From positions 1 to 64,000 of the forward strand of contig NZ_FUYP01000017.1 of the NCBI RefSeq assembly GCF_900168005.1: a DNA stretch of 64,000 nucleotides. Reading direction: 5' to 3'. The translations under genes and the position numbers were made by a program. Below are positions 9,461 through 18,108 of the stretch, piece after piece (the stretch's first letter is position 1; every line of letters begins with the position of its first letter). The notes under the pieces are model-generated. The model did no database searches. It had not been told where the DNA came from and was given only the letters and a program-made list of their open reading frames with translations. The DNA comes from Sphingopyxis flava (lineage in GTDB: Bacteria > Pseudomonadota > Alphaproteobacteria > Sphingomonadales > Sphingomonadaceae).

Positions 9461-10441
9461 ATGAAATTGTCCTTTTCGCCCTTTCGCGGGGTCGGCCTGG
9501 CAGCGCTGGCGCTCTTCGCGCTGTCGCTTGCGGCCTGCACGTCGACGCGGCCCCTCAGCGAGGGAGCCGTGCCCTTGGCCGTATATGGCGCCGAAGGCGT
9601 AATCGAAGTGGCGCCGGTGCGTCTCACCCATGAGAAGCTATATCCGGGGGCCGGCGGCGTGCGCCATGGCGGGGTGCGCAGCCTGGTGACGGAAGAGGAT
9701 CCCGGGGACCTTGCGACCAACGCGGAAACCCAGCTCCTCATCTATTCTCTGGATCGGCCCGATCTGCGGATCATCGGGCGGATCGCCGAAGGGCTTTACC
9801 GGATCGTCGGGCGCAAATCCCACGGCATCTCGGGCGCCGCGAGCCTCAAGGGCAAGCGCATCGCGACGATGACTGACAGCTCGTCGGGCTATTTTCTCCA
9901 CCGATTGCTGGAGAGCGAGGGCTTGTCTTTCGATGACGTCGAGCTTGTGGACCTGCGCCCTTTCTCGGCAATCACGGACGCTCTCATCGAGGGCAAGGTC
10001 GATGCGATCTCGATCTGGGAGCCGCACAGCGAGAACGCCATTCGTGCGCTCAAGGAGGATGCCGTGATCATTGAAAGCGATCTCTATCGCGAGCAGTTCA
10101 ACCTGAATACGACCGCCGAAGTGCTCGCGAACCCGGACAAGCGAGCCGCCTTAGTGACTTTCGTGCGCAGCCTGATCATCGATACCGAGACCATGAACGG
10201 TGCACCGGCGGCCGCGCAGGAGATGGTCGCAAGGGCGGGCGGTTACGCACGCGAAGAGGTCGCTGCCGCGTGGCCGCACCACCGCTTCGACTTCACCTTT
10301 CCCGATGCCATGCTCGATATCCTTGAGCGAGAAGAGGTTTGGCTCGCGGGACTTCAGCGGCGCGCGCCGCGCCCGCGGGGGGAGCTTGCCTCGCTGATCG
10401 ACCGCAGCATTTATGACGAAGCGCGGGACAGACCCCGCTGA
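9461..10441 (+). CDS. NMT1/THI5-type periplasmic substrate-binding lipoprotein
   Basis: 326 residues. The ATG at 9461 gives a lipoprotein signal peptide ending in LAAC. The body has GISGAASLKGKRIATMTDSSSGYFLHRLLESEGLSFDDVELV and ALIEGKVDAISIWEPHSENAIRAL, typical of NMT1/SsuA-like proteins that bind sulfonates, taurine, pyrimidines or aromatics for ABC importers. No ABC permease or ATPase is near, so it either serves distant components or has a receptor role. It follows the TonB receptor by 91 bases on the same strand. The gene ends 1 base from the convergent amidohydrolase stop. Confidence 0.82.
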   Translation: MKLSFSPFRGVGLAALALFALSLAACTSTRPLSEGAVPLAVYGAEGVIEVAPVRLTHEKLYPGAGGVRHGGVRSLVTEEDPGDLATNAETQLLIYSLDRPDLRIIGRIAEGLYRIVGRKSHGISGAASLKGKRIATMTDSSSGYFLHRLLESEGLSFDDVELVDLRPFSAITDALIEGKVDAISIWEPHSENAIRALKEDAVIIESDLYREQFNLNTTAEVLANPDKRAALVTFVRSLIIDTETMNGAPAAAQEMVARAGGYAREEVAAAWPHHRFDFTFPDAMLDILEREEVWLAGLQRRAPRPRGELASLIDRSIYDEARDRPR

Positions 10442-10442
10442 G

Positions 10443-11429
10443 TTAGCGTCGCCCGCGGCGGTGGCGGCCTCGAAAGAGACGCAGTCCGGTGTGTCGGAAC
10501 ACCATGCGCCGTTCTGCCGGCGTCAGCTGGACGCCGGCGCGCTGAATGGCAGCGATCATTTCGGCATAGGGTCCTGCGGTGTTGCCGAAATCGGATCCCC
10601 ACATCATTCTGCCGGCCCCTAGAAGATCCACGGCCCGGCGCAGATAGGCCGCGCTGTCTCCTCCTTGCTTTTCGAGCATGTCGATATTGATCGTCGTGAA
10701 TTTGAAAAAGACATTGCGCCGGCCCGCGAGGACCCGCGCGATAATGTCCAGGCCGTAGTCGGGAGCGGGACCAAGCGCCCAGCCGATATGATCGAGAACG
10801 ATCGGAACGTCGGGATAGCGGTCCGCAACCGCGGCGACAGCGGATAGCTGTTTATCCGACATGGCCGCCGGAAGTGCCATGATCACGACGACGAGCCCGA
10901 GATCGCGCGCTGCGTCCCAGCACCGGTCGGCTTTGCTGGAATTGATCCAGGGGAAGTCGCCCTCCGCACTGGCAGTGCCAGTCAGGCGAATACCCGCGAT
11001 CCCGGCGTGCGCGGTCATGCGGGCAAGCGTTGCGGGTGTATCATCGGCCAAGGGATCGAGGATCACCACCGCGGCGATATCGCGCGGATGCTGCGCGTGG
11101 ACCTCGAGGAGATAGCGATTATCCCTTTTATACGCACTCGCATATTGGACGCCGACGCCGCCCTTGACGTGATGCGCGCGCCATTCGTGCAAGACCCGAG
11201 CGGCATCATTGGGGTGCGCGCGCACCCGCTCGATCAACGTCCCTTCGCCCTCGCGCGCGCCCTTGGCGTCGAGCGGGTAATGCTGCGTGTCCGCAGTAAA
11301 AAAATGCGCATGCGTGTCGTAGAAGGCAGGGCTCGCCGCCCGTCCTGCGCACCCTGCCATCGACAGCGAAGCAGCGGCAAGAATTGCGCGAAGCGCCGTC
11401 AGTCCAGGCTGTGATGTCGCGGCGGACAC
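10443..11429 (-). CDS. amidohydrolase-2 family lipoprotein
   Basis: About 328 residues if the GTG at 11429 is the start. This gives a hydrophobic leader ending in the lipobox MAGC, so the enzyme is probably lipid-anchored. The amidohydrolase fold shows FYDTHAHFF (HxH), IAAVVILDP, GIAGIRLTG, IVLDHIGWALG, FFKFTTINID and MMWGSDFGNTAGPYAEMI. This resembles LigI/4-sulfomuconolactone-hydrolase-like lactonases. It is the last gene of an operon of exported proteins (TPP enzyme, two cytochromes c, CMD-like protein). The start is uncertain because no good ribosome-binding site is seen. The substrate is unknown; a lactone or cyclic ester is a fair guess. Confidence 0.78.
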   Translation of the reverse strand: MSAATSQPGLTALRAILAAASLSMAGCAGRAASPAFYDTHAHFFTADTQHYPLDAKGAREGEGTLIERVRAHPNDAARVLHEWRAHHVKGGVGVQYASAYKRDNRYLLEVHAQHPRDIAAVVILDPLADDTPATLARMTAHAGIAGIRLTGTASAEGDFPWINSSKADRCWDAARDLGLVVVIMALPAAMSDKQLSAVAAVADRYPDVPIVLDHIGWALGPAPDYGLDIIARVLAGRRNVFFKFTTINIDMLEKQGGDSAAYLRRAVDLLGAGRMMWGSDFGNTAGPYAEMIAAIQRAGVQLTPAERRMVFRHTGLRLFRGRHRRGRR

Positions 11430-11452
11430 GGGCGTGGCGCTGTGCTTGGCGA

Positions 11453-12001
11453 CTAGAGCTTTGCTTCGCCGGTTTGTTGAACCTTGCGGAAGAGCGCCAT
11501 GGCGCTCAGCGCGCGGGGAAAGCCCGCATAGGGGATCGTCTGAATGATGATCTCCTCGATCTCCTCGTCGGTAATCCCAAGCGCGTGGGCATTTTTGAAA
11601 TGCATGGCGACGCCGGGCGCCCCGATCGTGATCAGCGTGGTCATGCAGATGATTTCGCGATCCCGAAGGGATAGTCCCGGGCGCGACCAGATGGTCCCGA
11701 AATTGATTTCGGTCGTGATCCTCCAAAGATCCTCGTCGAGCGCGCGAATACCTTCGTTCGTGCCCCATCCCATCTGCTGCATGACCTTGAGGCCGGTCTC
11801 CATCCGGCCATCGCTGAAATCGACCGCCGCAGGGCCTTCGCCCACCCCCGGAGCGGCCGCCCCCTTGACCGCTGGCTGCGCATTGGCCGCGATCCCCGCT
11901 CCGGCGAGAGCTGCTCCCCCTGCCGCCAGGCCGCGCAGTAGGCTGCGGCGATCATTCGCAGTATCGATATCGCGCGCCGCGCTGGGTTTCGGCTTCTCCA
12001 T
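11453..12001 (-). CDS. carboxymuconolactone decarboxylase-like protein with Tat signal
   Basis: 182 residues from the ATG at 12001, which follows AAGGAGAG. The N-terminus carries DRRSLLRGLAAGGAALAGAG, a twin-arginine motif plus hydrophobic stretch, so it should be exported folded. The mature part is a PcaC-like CMD fold: SLRDREIICMTTLITIGAPGVAMHFKNAHALGITDEEIEEIIIQ then AGFPRALSAM. The CxxC peroxidase motif of AhpD is absent, so decarboxylase or isomerase-type chemistry is more likely than antioxidant activity. CMD proteins are normally cytoplasmic; an exported one is unusual and fits the exported neighbours. Confidence 0.82.
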   Translation of the reverse strand: MEKPKPSAARDIDTANDRRSLLRGLAAGGAALAGAGIAANAQPAVKGAAAPGVGEGPAAVDFSDGRMETGLKVMQQMGWGTNEGIRALDEDLWRITTEINFGTIWSRPGLSLRDREIICMTTLITIGAPGVAMHFKNAHALGITDEEIEEIIIQTIPYAGFPRALSAMALFRKVQQTGEAKL

Positions 12002-12027
12002 CTCGACTTCTCTCCTTGAGGCGAAGG

Positions 12028-12411
12028 CTATTTGATCGTCTTGAGATAGGCGACGAGGTCCGCGGCCTCGGCTGCCGAAGCCGCGCCCGCATACGCCATC
12101 CGGTTGCCCTTCACTTCCGCCTGGGGCCGCAGGAGAAAGGCGGCGAGGCGCTCCTCGCTCCACACTCCCCCATGGCGCCGGAGCGCGGGGGAATAGGCAA
12201 AGCCGTTCTCGTCCGCGACCTTGCGCCCGACGATGTTGCGCAGCCCCGGGGCGAGATCGCTTCCTTGCCCCCGTGCGCCATGGCACGCTGCGCAATCTTG
12301 ATAAGCCAGTTTTCCGCGCGTTGCGCTCCCGCCCGCTGCATGAAGGGCGTCCGAACGCCAGAGAGCCGCAGCCATGATCACTGCGGCCACGACGAGTGTC
12401 CCGCGCATCAT
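12028..12411 (-). CDS. class I cytochrome c
   Basis: 127 residues with a Sec signal peptide and one haem-binding CAACH (Cys40-His44). A distal methionine lies in GNRMAYAG, where the sixth ligand of class I cytochromes falls, followed by the C-terminal helix AADLVAYLKTI. The start ATG overlaps the stop of the preceding cytochrome gene (ATGA), so the two are translationally coupled. It is the second of two cytochromes directly after the exported TPP enzyme and probably accepts electrons from an oxidation in the periplasm. Confidence 0.88.
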   Translation of the reverse strand: MMRGTLVVAAVIMAAALWRSDALHAAGGSATRGKLAYQDCAACHGARGQGSDLAPGLRNIVGRKVADENGFAYSPALRRHGGVWSEERLAAFLLRPQAEVKGNRMAYAGAASAAEAADLVAYLKTIK

Positions 12412-12791
12412 GAGGGATCCTTCAACATGTCGATGGAATCGGGCGTGGGCTGCGGAGGAATTGCCTTGAGAAAGGCATAGATGTCAGCCACGTCCTCGTC
12501 GCTCATCGTCTCGGCGCCGTAGCGCGGCATCCGGCCAACGGGTTCGCGCAATTGAGCGGAAAAGGGCTCGAAAGCCATCAGGGGCGGCGTCAGTTTGGGG
12601 CCTGCCAGAAAGGCGCCGTGACCAATGGTTCCGTGGCACGCATAACAGCCGGTTTGAAAATAGAGATAGCGCCCCCTCGCGGCGTTCGCCTGCTCCATTG
12701 GGCGTTCAGCCTCGCCTGACGGCTGCGCGATGACGGGGCCTGTTGCAGCGGCGAGTGCGAGGAGTGCGCCTGCGACAAATAACGACCGCAT
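12408..12791 (-). CDS. class I cytochrome c
   Basis: 127 residues with a Sec signal peptide (VAGALLALAAATGPVIAQ) and one CYACH haem site (Cys49-His53). A methionine in GRMPRYGAETMSDEDVADIYAFL is the probable axial ligand. It sits 2 bases after the TPP enzyme gene and overlaps the next cytochrome by 4 bases. The pairing with an exported thiamine enzyme suggests that the enzyme's substrate oxidation is coupled to the respiratory chain. It differs clearly in sequence from its neighbour, so the two are not a recent duplication. Confidence 0.88.
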   Translation of the reverse strand: MRSLFVAGALLALAAATGPVIAQPSGEAERPMEQANAARGRYLYFQTGCYACHGTIGHGAFLAGPKLTPPLMAFEPFSAQLREPVGRMPRYGAETMSDEDVADIYAFLKAIPPQPTPDSIDMLKDPS

Positions 12792-12793
12792 CT

Positions 12794-14722
12794 TCAGCGA
12801 CCCTGCGAGACGATGTCGATGAGCGCCGGCTCGCCCGATGCGACCACCTCCAGCGCGCGCGCTATCGCGGCGCGCAGATCGCCCGGCTCGACGACCCGCT
12901 GCGAGGCCACCCCCATGCTTGCGCCCAGCTTTGCATAGTCGGCTCCGGGGAGCACATTGCCAACATGCGTCCGCGCTATTCCGCGCGCGCGCGCGTTGGC
13001 CTGCTCCTGCACTTTCATGATCTCCTGGTGATAGCCGCCATTATTATGGACGAGGTAGAGGAGGGGGATGGTGTGATAGGCCGCGGTAAACAGCGCTCCG
13101 GGCGCCATCAGCAAATCGCCGTCGCCGCCGAACACGATGGGCAATCGTCCTTCGCTCCGGTGCGCGTAGGCCGCGCCCACAGCGGCGCCCGGCAAATAGC
13201 CGAGACCATAGCCGCCTGAATCGCCGATATATTGGTGATGCTGGCGTGCATCCCAGAGCTGCTGCGGCCACTTGCCCTCAAAATGGCATCCCCCCACGAT
13301 CGCCCAGTCCATGTCTTTTACCTGGTCATGGACTTCCGCCCAGACGCGTCCCGTGGTGATCGGCTTGATGCTCCAGCCGAGCGCGGCTTCGCGGCGCGCC
13401 CTGGCCATCTGTCCTTTGCGATCCTCGGCCCACCTTGCCCCCCGATCGGCGATCGCGCTCCGACTGCGCCGCGGAATCGCTGCCCGAAGAGCTGCGAGGA
13501 GGGCCGGCAAGGTCGCCTCGGCGTCGCCCGCGATCGCGAGGTCGACTTTGGGCATCGCCTGAAAGCTCTGATAATTGCTCTTGAGATAATAGTCGTACGA
13601 GCTGAGGCTGATCAGCCTCGCGTTCGGCGCCGGCCGCACCGCATTGCTGAGGTCCTGAACCTCCATTGCGAGGATAACGTCAGCCTCGCGAAGGACCGCG
13701 CCTCGGTTGAAACTCTGATTGAGCGGATGCAGCCAGGGAAAGTTGAGCCGGCCGCCCATGTCGATAACGGGCGCCTGCAGCGTTTCGGCAAGCTCGATGA
13801 GCGCGCCAAATCCCTCGGCTGTCCGCGCGGTACGGTCAGCGATGAGGACGGGATTCTCCGCCTGTGCGAGCATCTTCGCTGCTTCGGCGACGCCCCCGCT
13901 ATCGCCTTGCGGAGCCGAAATTCTGGGTTTGCGCAAAGAAGGGAGCGCTTCATCCTTTGCGATCCTGCGCTCCTGCAGGTTCAAGTCGATCGCAAGCACC
14001 ACCGGACCTTGCGGCGGGGTCATCGCCATCTGGTACCCGCGCACAAGGCTCTCGGTGAAGTGAGGCAGCGATCGGGGTGTTTCATCGAATTTGGTGAAAT
14101 CGCGCGTCAGGGCCGGTCCATCGCTGACCGCGTGCATCCAGTCGACCCAGTTCTTGCGCGACTCGGGATCGGTCAGCGATCCGGTAAGGCAGACCACCGG
14201 GGCGCGGTCGCACCACGCATTGTAGAGTGCCATCGACGCGTGCTGGAGCCCGACCGTCGAGTGGACGATCGTGGCGGTCGCGTCGCCTGCGACCTTCGCA
14301 TAGCCATGGGCAAACGCGACGCCGATTTCCTCGTGCGTGACCGTCAGGAGATCGAGCGGCTTCTCGCGCAGCATGCCGCGGTTGACGATCGACTCATGGA
14401 GCCCGGTAAAGGTGCTCCCGGGAACCTGCGGAATCACCGTGAGGCCAAGGTGTTGCAGGCAGTCGGCCATATAGTCGCTGCCGTAAAGCGGTTGGGCCCT
14501 CGCGGAGGCGCTGAGGGCGGCATCGGAGGGCGCGGTCTGGACGCTCTCGCTGGGCTCAAGGGGGGCCGTCTCGAGCGCGGCCGCCGGAATGGGCGGCACG
14601 CTCGAGGCGACCTTGCTGGTGCCGCCGCCGGACGCTGCAGCCCGTGCCTTGCCCGATGCCGCGACGGCGGCCAGCCCGCCTGCGGACATGGTTTTCAGAA
14701 AATTCCGTCTACCGCCCGTCAT
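12794..14722 (-). CDS. Tat-exported thiamine diphosphate-dependent enzyme
   Basis: 642 residues. The start MTGGRRNFLKTMSAGGLAAVAASG is a classic twin-arginine signal. The N-terminal TPP domain keeps the catalytic glutamate context VTHEEIGVAFAHGYAKVAG, then a middle domain, then the C-terminal diphosphate site GDGDLLMAPG...YLVHNNGGY (GDG to NN about 27 residues). The overall layout is that of acetolactate synthase, benzoylformate decarboxylase or oxalyl-CoA decarboxylase enzymes, all normally cytoplasmic. First gene of an operon with two cytochromes c, a Tat CMD-like protein and a lipoprotein amidohydrolase. The substrate is unknown; a 2-oxo acid or acyloin is likely from the family. Confidence 0.85.
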   Translation of the reverse strand: MTGGRRNFLKTMSAGGLAAVAASGKARAAASGGGTSKVASSVPPIPAAALETAPLEPSESVQTAPSDAALSASARAQPLYGSDYMADCLQHLGLTVIPQVPGSTFTGLHESIVNRGMLREKPLDLLTVTHEEIGVAFAHGYAKVAGDATATIVHSTVGLQHASMALYNAWCDRAPVVCLTGSLTDPESRKNWVDWMHAVSDGPALTRDFTKFDETPRSLPHFTESLVRGYQMAMTPPQGPVVLAIDLNLQERRIAKDEALPSLRKPRISAPQGDSGGVAEAAKMLAQAENPVLIADRTARTAEGFGALIELAETLQAPVIDMGGRLNFPWLHPLNQSFNRGAVLREADVILAMEVQDLSNAVRPAPNARLISLSSYDYYLKSNYQSFQAMPKVDLAIAGDAEATLPALLAALRAAIPRRSRSAIADRGARWAEDRKGQMARARREAALGWSIKPITTGRVWAEVHDQVKDMDWAIVGGCHFEGKWPQQLWDARQHHQYIGDSGGYGLGYLPGAAVGAAYAHRSEGRLPIVFGGDGDLLMAPGALFTAAYHTIPLLYLVHNNGGYHQEIMKVQEQANARARGIARTHVGNVLPGADYAKLGASMGVASQRVVEPGDLRAAIARALEVVASGEPALIDIVSQGR

Positions 14723-14789
14723 CGTCCGTCCATTCCTGCCGGCCGCGCGCCGGTTGATGGCCTGCTTCTAGCAGGAGCACGACGCATCG

Positions 14790-14811
14790 GTCTGTCTCGT
14801 GCCCAGGGGAC
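14790..14811 (+). promoter_or_regulatory. putative operator, GTCTGTCY-N6-CRGGRNAC motif, copy 2
   Basis: GTCTGTCT, six bases, CAGGGGAC. Both 8-base halves are identical to those of the copy at 17202-17223, with the same spacing. It lies 68 bases upstream of the TPP-enzyme operon start, in the short gap before the MFS gene end. Confidence 0.55.
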
Positions 14812-14831
14812 AGGATGGGAGCGAGCGGCTT

Positions 14832-16202
14832 TCAGCTCGCGTTTGGCGTGCCGCGAACCGGAACGTGACGGCGGATCGTCCACAGCGAAAGCACGACGCA
14901 GACCATCCCGAAAGCCATCGCGATGAAGAACAGCCGGTATCCCCCTGCCGCCAGCGCAGAGGTTGCCACAAAGGGGCTGATGACCGAGCCGATACGTCCC
15001 ATCCCGACGGCCCAGCCGATGCCGGTCGAGCGGAGCGAGGTGGGATAGACGTGTGTCGCGACCGGATAGATCATGATCTGCGTTCCGCCGACCAGAAAGC
15101 CGACGAGCGTGAGCAGAATGAGAAGCGGCAAGGGGGAGGAGGCGGGGTTCATCGGTAATTGGGTGAGGCCAAGCGTCAGAATGACTGCGCCGGAGGCCAT
15201 GCCCATAAGCGCGACGCGCGACCCGAGCCGCGACAGGGCATAGACCCCGAACACGCTCGCGAACATCCCGCCAAAGGCAAGGCACGAGGAGGCGATGCTG
15301 GCGATCTCGATGCCATAACCTCGATCGGTGAGGATCGTCGGCATCCACTGGGACTCCATGTAAAGGACCATCAGCGCGAAGAAGAAGGCGCCCCACAAGC
15401 CGAGCGTGTCGAGCCTGAAGCGCTGCGCGAACAATTCGCTGAAGGCGGCCGTTCGCGCCGCGGAGACTTCGCTCGCGTCGACGATCCGCCCCGGTCCGGG
15501 CTGGAGACCCATCCGGGAGAGAATCAGCCTTAATGCCTGCTGATCCTCATCGCGGCTCGAGCGGGCGAGATAGCGAGGAGATTCAGGAAGGATTAGAAAG
15601 AGGATCGTGCCGATCGCGAGCGCGATGAAGCCGCCGATCACGAAGAGCGCGCGCCAGCCCATCGTCGGAAGCACCGCCGCTCCGAGTAGGCCTGAAAGCA
15701 CCCCGCCCACGGGCACGCAGACCATCCCGATCGTGACCGCCAGGGTTCGCGACCGGCCGGGGCTGAGTTCAGCGAACATCGAGGCGGCCGAAGGCATCAA
15801 TCCTCCGAGCCCGAGCCCGGCCAGAAAGCGCATCACGGTCAGTACCGGAACGTCGCTCGCGAGCGCATGGAGGGCCGTGACCGCGCCAAATATGAGCACG
15901 CTGCCAACAATCGTCCGGCGCCGGCCCCACCTGTCTCCCATCATCCCGCCGAGGGTCGTACCGAGTACCATTCCCGCAAGACCCACCGAGGTCGTGAGGG
16001 CAAATGCCTCGCGGGTGGTTGCCCACTCCTTCAAGAGCGGCGGGATCGCGAGCGGAAGCAGCCGGTTTTCAAGGCCGTCCATTATGATTGCAAGGCCAAC
16101 CAGAAGAAGGATGAGCAGTTGGTACCGCCCGACCGGCTGGCCGTCGATCAATCGGGAGACGTCGATCGTTTCGCCGCCGGTCGGTTCTGATTCTGCTGTC
16201 AT
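14832..16202 (-). CDS. MFS transporter, aromatic acid:H+ symporter (AAHS) type
   Basis: 456 residues from the ATG at 16202, with twelve hydrophobic segments. The AAHS-like signatures are LIIMDGLENRLLPLAIPPLLKEW in helix 1 (Asp in the first membrane span), the loop-2 motif GGMMGDRWGRRRT and the helix-4 stretch MRFLAGLGLGGLMPSAASMFAELSP. Relatives of PcaK/BenK bring aromatic acids across the inner membrane. It lies between the beta-keto acid cleavage enzyme and the TPP operon on the same strand, so it probably imports the locus substrate or a periplasmic product of it. Confidence 0.88.
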   Translation of the reverse strand: MTAESEPTGGETIDVSRLIDGQPVGRYQLLILLLVGLAIIMDGLENRLLPLAIPPLLKEWATTREAFALTTSVGLAGMVLGTTLGGMMGDRWGRRRTIVGSVLIFGAVTALHALASDVPVLTVMRFLAGLGLGGLMPSAASMFAELSPGRSRTLAVTIGMVCVPVGGVLSGLLGAAVLPTMGWRALFVIGGFIALAIGTILFLILPESPRYLARSSRDEDQQALRLILSRMGLQPGPGRIVDASEVSAARTAAFSELFAQRFRLDTLGLWGAFFFALMVLYMESQWMPTILTDRGYGIEIASIASSCLAFGGMFASVFGVYALSRLGSRVALMGMASGAVILTLGLTQLPMNPASSPLPLLILLTLVGFLVGGTQIMIYPVATHVYPTSLRSTGIGWAVGMGRIGSVISPFVATSALAAGGYRLFFIAMAFGMVCVVLSLWTIRRHVPVRGTPNAS

Positions 16203-16224
16203 CGCCTGAAGATGCCTGCCGCGA

Positions 16225-17145
16225 TCATGCGGAGCCAGCGTCTTCACCGCCCAGTCCGAAGATTCGCCGTGCTTCTGGAACGCTTGCCGGCTCGCGGCCC
16301 CAGATCTTCGCAATCTCGACAATCGCATCGACCTGGTCGGCGTTGGTTCGGGCTGGGGTGCCGTCGGGCATATAAATATTGTCCTCGAAACCGACGCGGA
16401 CCGAATCGCCGCCCATCGAAATGCCGAGCGTGCACATGCGGAACATGTCCTTGCCCGTCGCGGTCGCTCCCCACAAGGAATTGGGGTAGAGGCGCCGGCT
16501 TTCTTGGACGGCGAAGGTGAAATGCGAGGCGAGCGGCGGGCTGTTGCCGAACCCTGAACCGTGCAGGATCCAGAGATTGGATTGCTCGGGATCAAAGGCC
16601 CCAGTCGCGGCTACCCTCAGCATCCGGTGGAGGACCGCGGCGTGCGGCACCTCGAACTCGACGACGGAACCCATTTCATGAACCCGGCGGACGGTTTCGC
16701 TCACCAGCTCGAGCGAGTTCACAAATGGCGTTTCGGTCGTATAGCCGCCTTCGGGATTGTAGAAATCGCCTGATCCGCACGCAATCCCAAACAGGTCCTG
16801 CCGCGGCTCGAGATCGAGAAGGCCGAGCCGTTCCTCGTCGCGCGGCCAGATCAACTGACCGGTTGCCTTGTCATAGCGCACGCCGATCCCATTGGTGGTC
16901 TGGACCAGGATGTCGCATTTGTCGCGGATCCGCGCGATGATCTCGGCGAAAATCTTCTTGTCGCTCGAATTGCGCCCCTCTTCATCGCGCGCGTGAATGT
17001 GCACGACTGATGCGCCGGCCTGCCAGACGCGATAGCTTTCCTCGGCGATCTCGGCGGGTGTGATGGGAACCTTGGCGCCCTCGCGATCGCGCTGCATGCC
17101 ACCGTTGAGAGCCGCGACGACGATCAGCTTGTCTTTGTTCTGCAT
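16225..17145 (-). CDS. beta-keto acid cleavage enzyme (BKACE, DUF849)
   Basis: 306 residues. The N-terminus reads KLIVVAALNGGM, followed by the metal-site HIHARDEEGRNSSD, ILVQTTNGIG, GSVVEFEVPH, ILHGSGFGNSPP and the terminal GGDSVRVGFEDNIYMPDG. These are the hallmarks of the Zn-dependent BKACE family (Kce-like), which condenses a beta-keto acid with acetyl-CoA to give acetoacetate plus a new CoA ester. Which beta-keto acid is used cannot be told here. It is the first gene of a unit with the MFS transporter and is divergent from the LuxR-type regulator. Confidence 0.88.
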   Translation of the reverse strand: MQNKDKLIVVAALNGGMQRDREGAKVPITPAEIAEESYRVWQAGASVVHIHARDEEGRNSSDKKIFAEIIARIRDKCDILVQTTNGIGVRYDKATGQLIWPRDEERLGLLDLEPRQDLFGIACGSGDFYNPEGGYTTETPFVNSLELVSETVRRVHEMGSVVEFEVPHAAVLHRMLRVAATGAFDPEQSNLWILHGSGFGNSPPLASHFTFAVQESRRLYPNSLWGATATGKDMFRMCTLGISMGGDSVRVGFEDNIYMPDGTPARTNADQVDAIVEIAKIWGREPASVPEARRIFGLGGEDAGSA

Positions 17146-17201
17146 TGAATTTTAGTCCTTCGTTCAACTCGCTCCTGCGGTACGCCCAACGGCTGATCCC
17201 C

Positions 17202-17223
17202 GTCTGTCTACTAAACAGGGGAC
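17202..17223 (+). promoter_or_regulatory. putative operator, GTCTGTCY-N6-CRGGRNAC motif, copy 1
   Basis: GTCTGTCT, ACTAAA, CAGGGGAC, placed 57 bases from the BKACE start and 68 bases before the LuxR-type gene. CTGT and ACAG also form a local dyad. The position between a regulator and its divergent target fits an operator of that regulator. Confidence 0.55.
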
Positions 17224-17290
17224 GCCTATTGATTGTGGCGGCAAACTGGGCGACGATGCCTCGCAAAACGGTTATCGGAGAGGATTGCCG

Positions 17291-18076
17291 ATGGAGATGA
17301 TCAGCCTGTCGCAGGCCCAGCTGACGAGCCCTGTGATGAATGCCTATCGGCATGTCGTCGACGGGATGGATGGCCGCGACCGCAAATCAGGGATGGACGA
17401 CGCGCTGAGCTCGCTTGCCCCTATCGACCGCTTCTACGTCTCGGAGCGCGCGGCGGCGCTTGCGCGCCCGACGCTGATCGCGCACCGCACCGAAGCGCAG
17501 ATCGCCAATCGAATGGGCGATTATTTCGATCAGTTTTTTGCCAGGGACCCCGTCGTTCGCGCGCTCGAGAACGCAACCGAAGGGGGCACGACGGTCGTCT
17601 TGCGCATCGCCCCCGAGGACATCGAGCAACCCGAATATCGCAAGGACTTCTTCGAGAGATCCGCGATCATCGAACGGATATCCTTTGTTGAGCGTCTCAA
17701 GGACAAATGGTTCATCCTCAACGTGGCCCGGCGCGCGCCCTCGCCGCGCTTTACCGAGGAGGAAATCCAGTCACTGGCGACCTTCAGCCGTCTTCTGTTC
17801 CCGCTCGCAGCGCAGAAAAATGCGTCGGAGCAGCTGAACTATCGCAAGGGGCATCTGACGGTCCAGCAGCTGGAAGAGAGGTTCGCGCACGAGTTTCCGG
17901 CGCTCAGTCCGCGAGAACGCCAGGTGTGCGCGCGCACCGTCGTTGGCATGACGTCCGAAGCAACGGCGCTTGATCTTGGCGTCGGGATCGGTTCGGTCCA
18001 GACTTACCGCAAGCGAGCATTCCATAGGCTCGAGATCTGCAGCGCCTTTCAGCTTGCCCACCTGATCCTTCATTGA
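17291..18076 (+). CDS. LuxR-family transcriptional regulator
   Basis: 261 residues from the ATG at 17291, with GGAGAGG seven bases upstream; a TTG six bases earlier is possible. The N-terminal 180 residues resemble a PAS/GAF-like sensory domain but lack the motif set of homoserine-lactone receptors. The C-terminus is a LuxR/GerE HTH (ALSPRERQVCARTVVGMTSEATALDLGVGIGSVQTYRKRAFHRL). It is divergent from the BKACE-MFS unit and near the fah unit, so it is the best candidate for controlling the locus and binding the shared motif. Confidence 0.85.
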   Translation: MEMISLSQAQLTSPVMNAYRHVVDGMDGRDRKSGMDDALSSLAPIDRFYVSERAAALARPTLIAHRTEAQIANRMGDYFDQFFARDPVVRALENATEGGTTVVLRIAPEDIEQPEYRKDFFERSAIIERISFVERLKDKWFILNVARRAPSPRFTEEEIQSLATFSRLLFPLAAQKNASEQLNYRKGHLTVQQLEERFAHEFPALSPRERQVCARTVVGMTSEATALDLGVGIGSVQTYRKRAFHRLEICSAFQLAHLILH

Positions 18077-18108
18077 TCGGCGGCAATTGGCTGCGAGAGC
18101 GAGACGGC

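Noticed and set aside
13232..14926. A 564-codon plus-strand frame opposite the TPP enzyme
   Set aside because: The minus-strand frame has a full TPP-enzyme motif set and a Tat leader; the plus frame shows no domain and is rich in Arg, as expected of a shadow.
17291..18076. A quorum-sensing LuxR receptor with a homoserine-lactone domain
   Set aside because: The N-terminal domain lacks the conserved Trp/Tyr/Asp pattern of lactone receptors and there is no luxI-like gene nearby.
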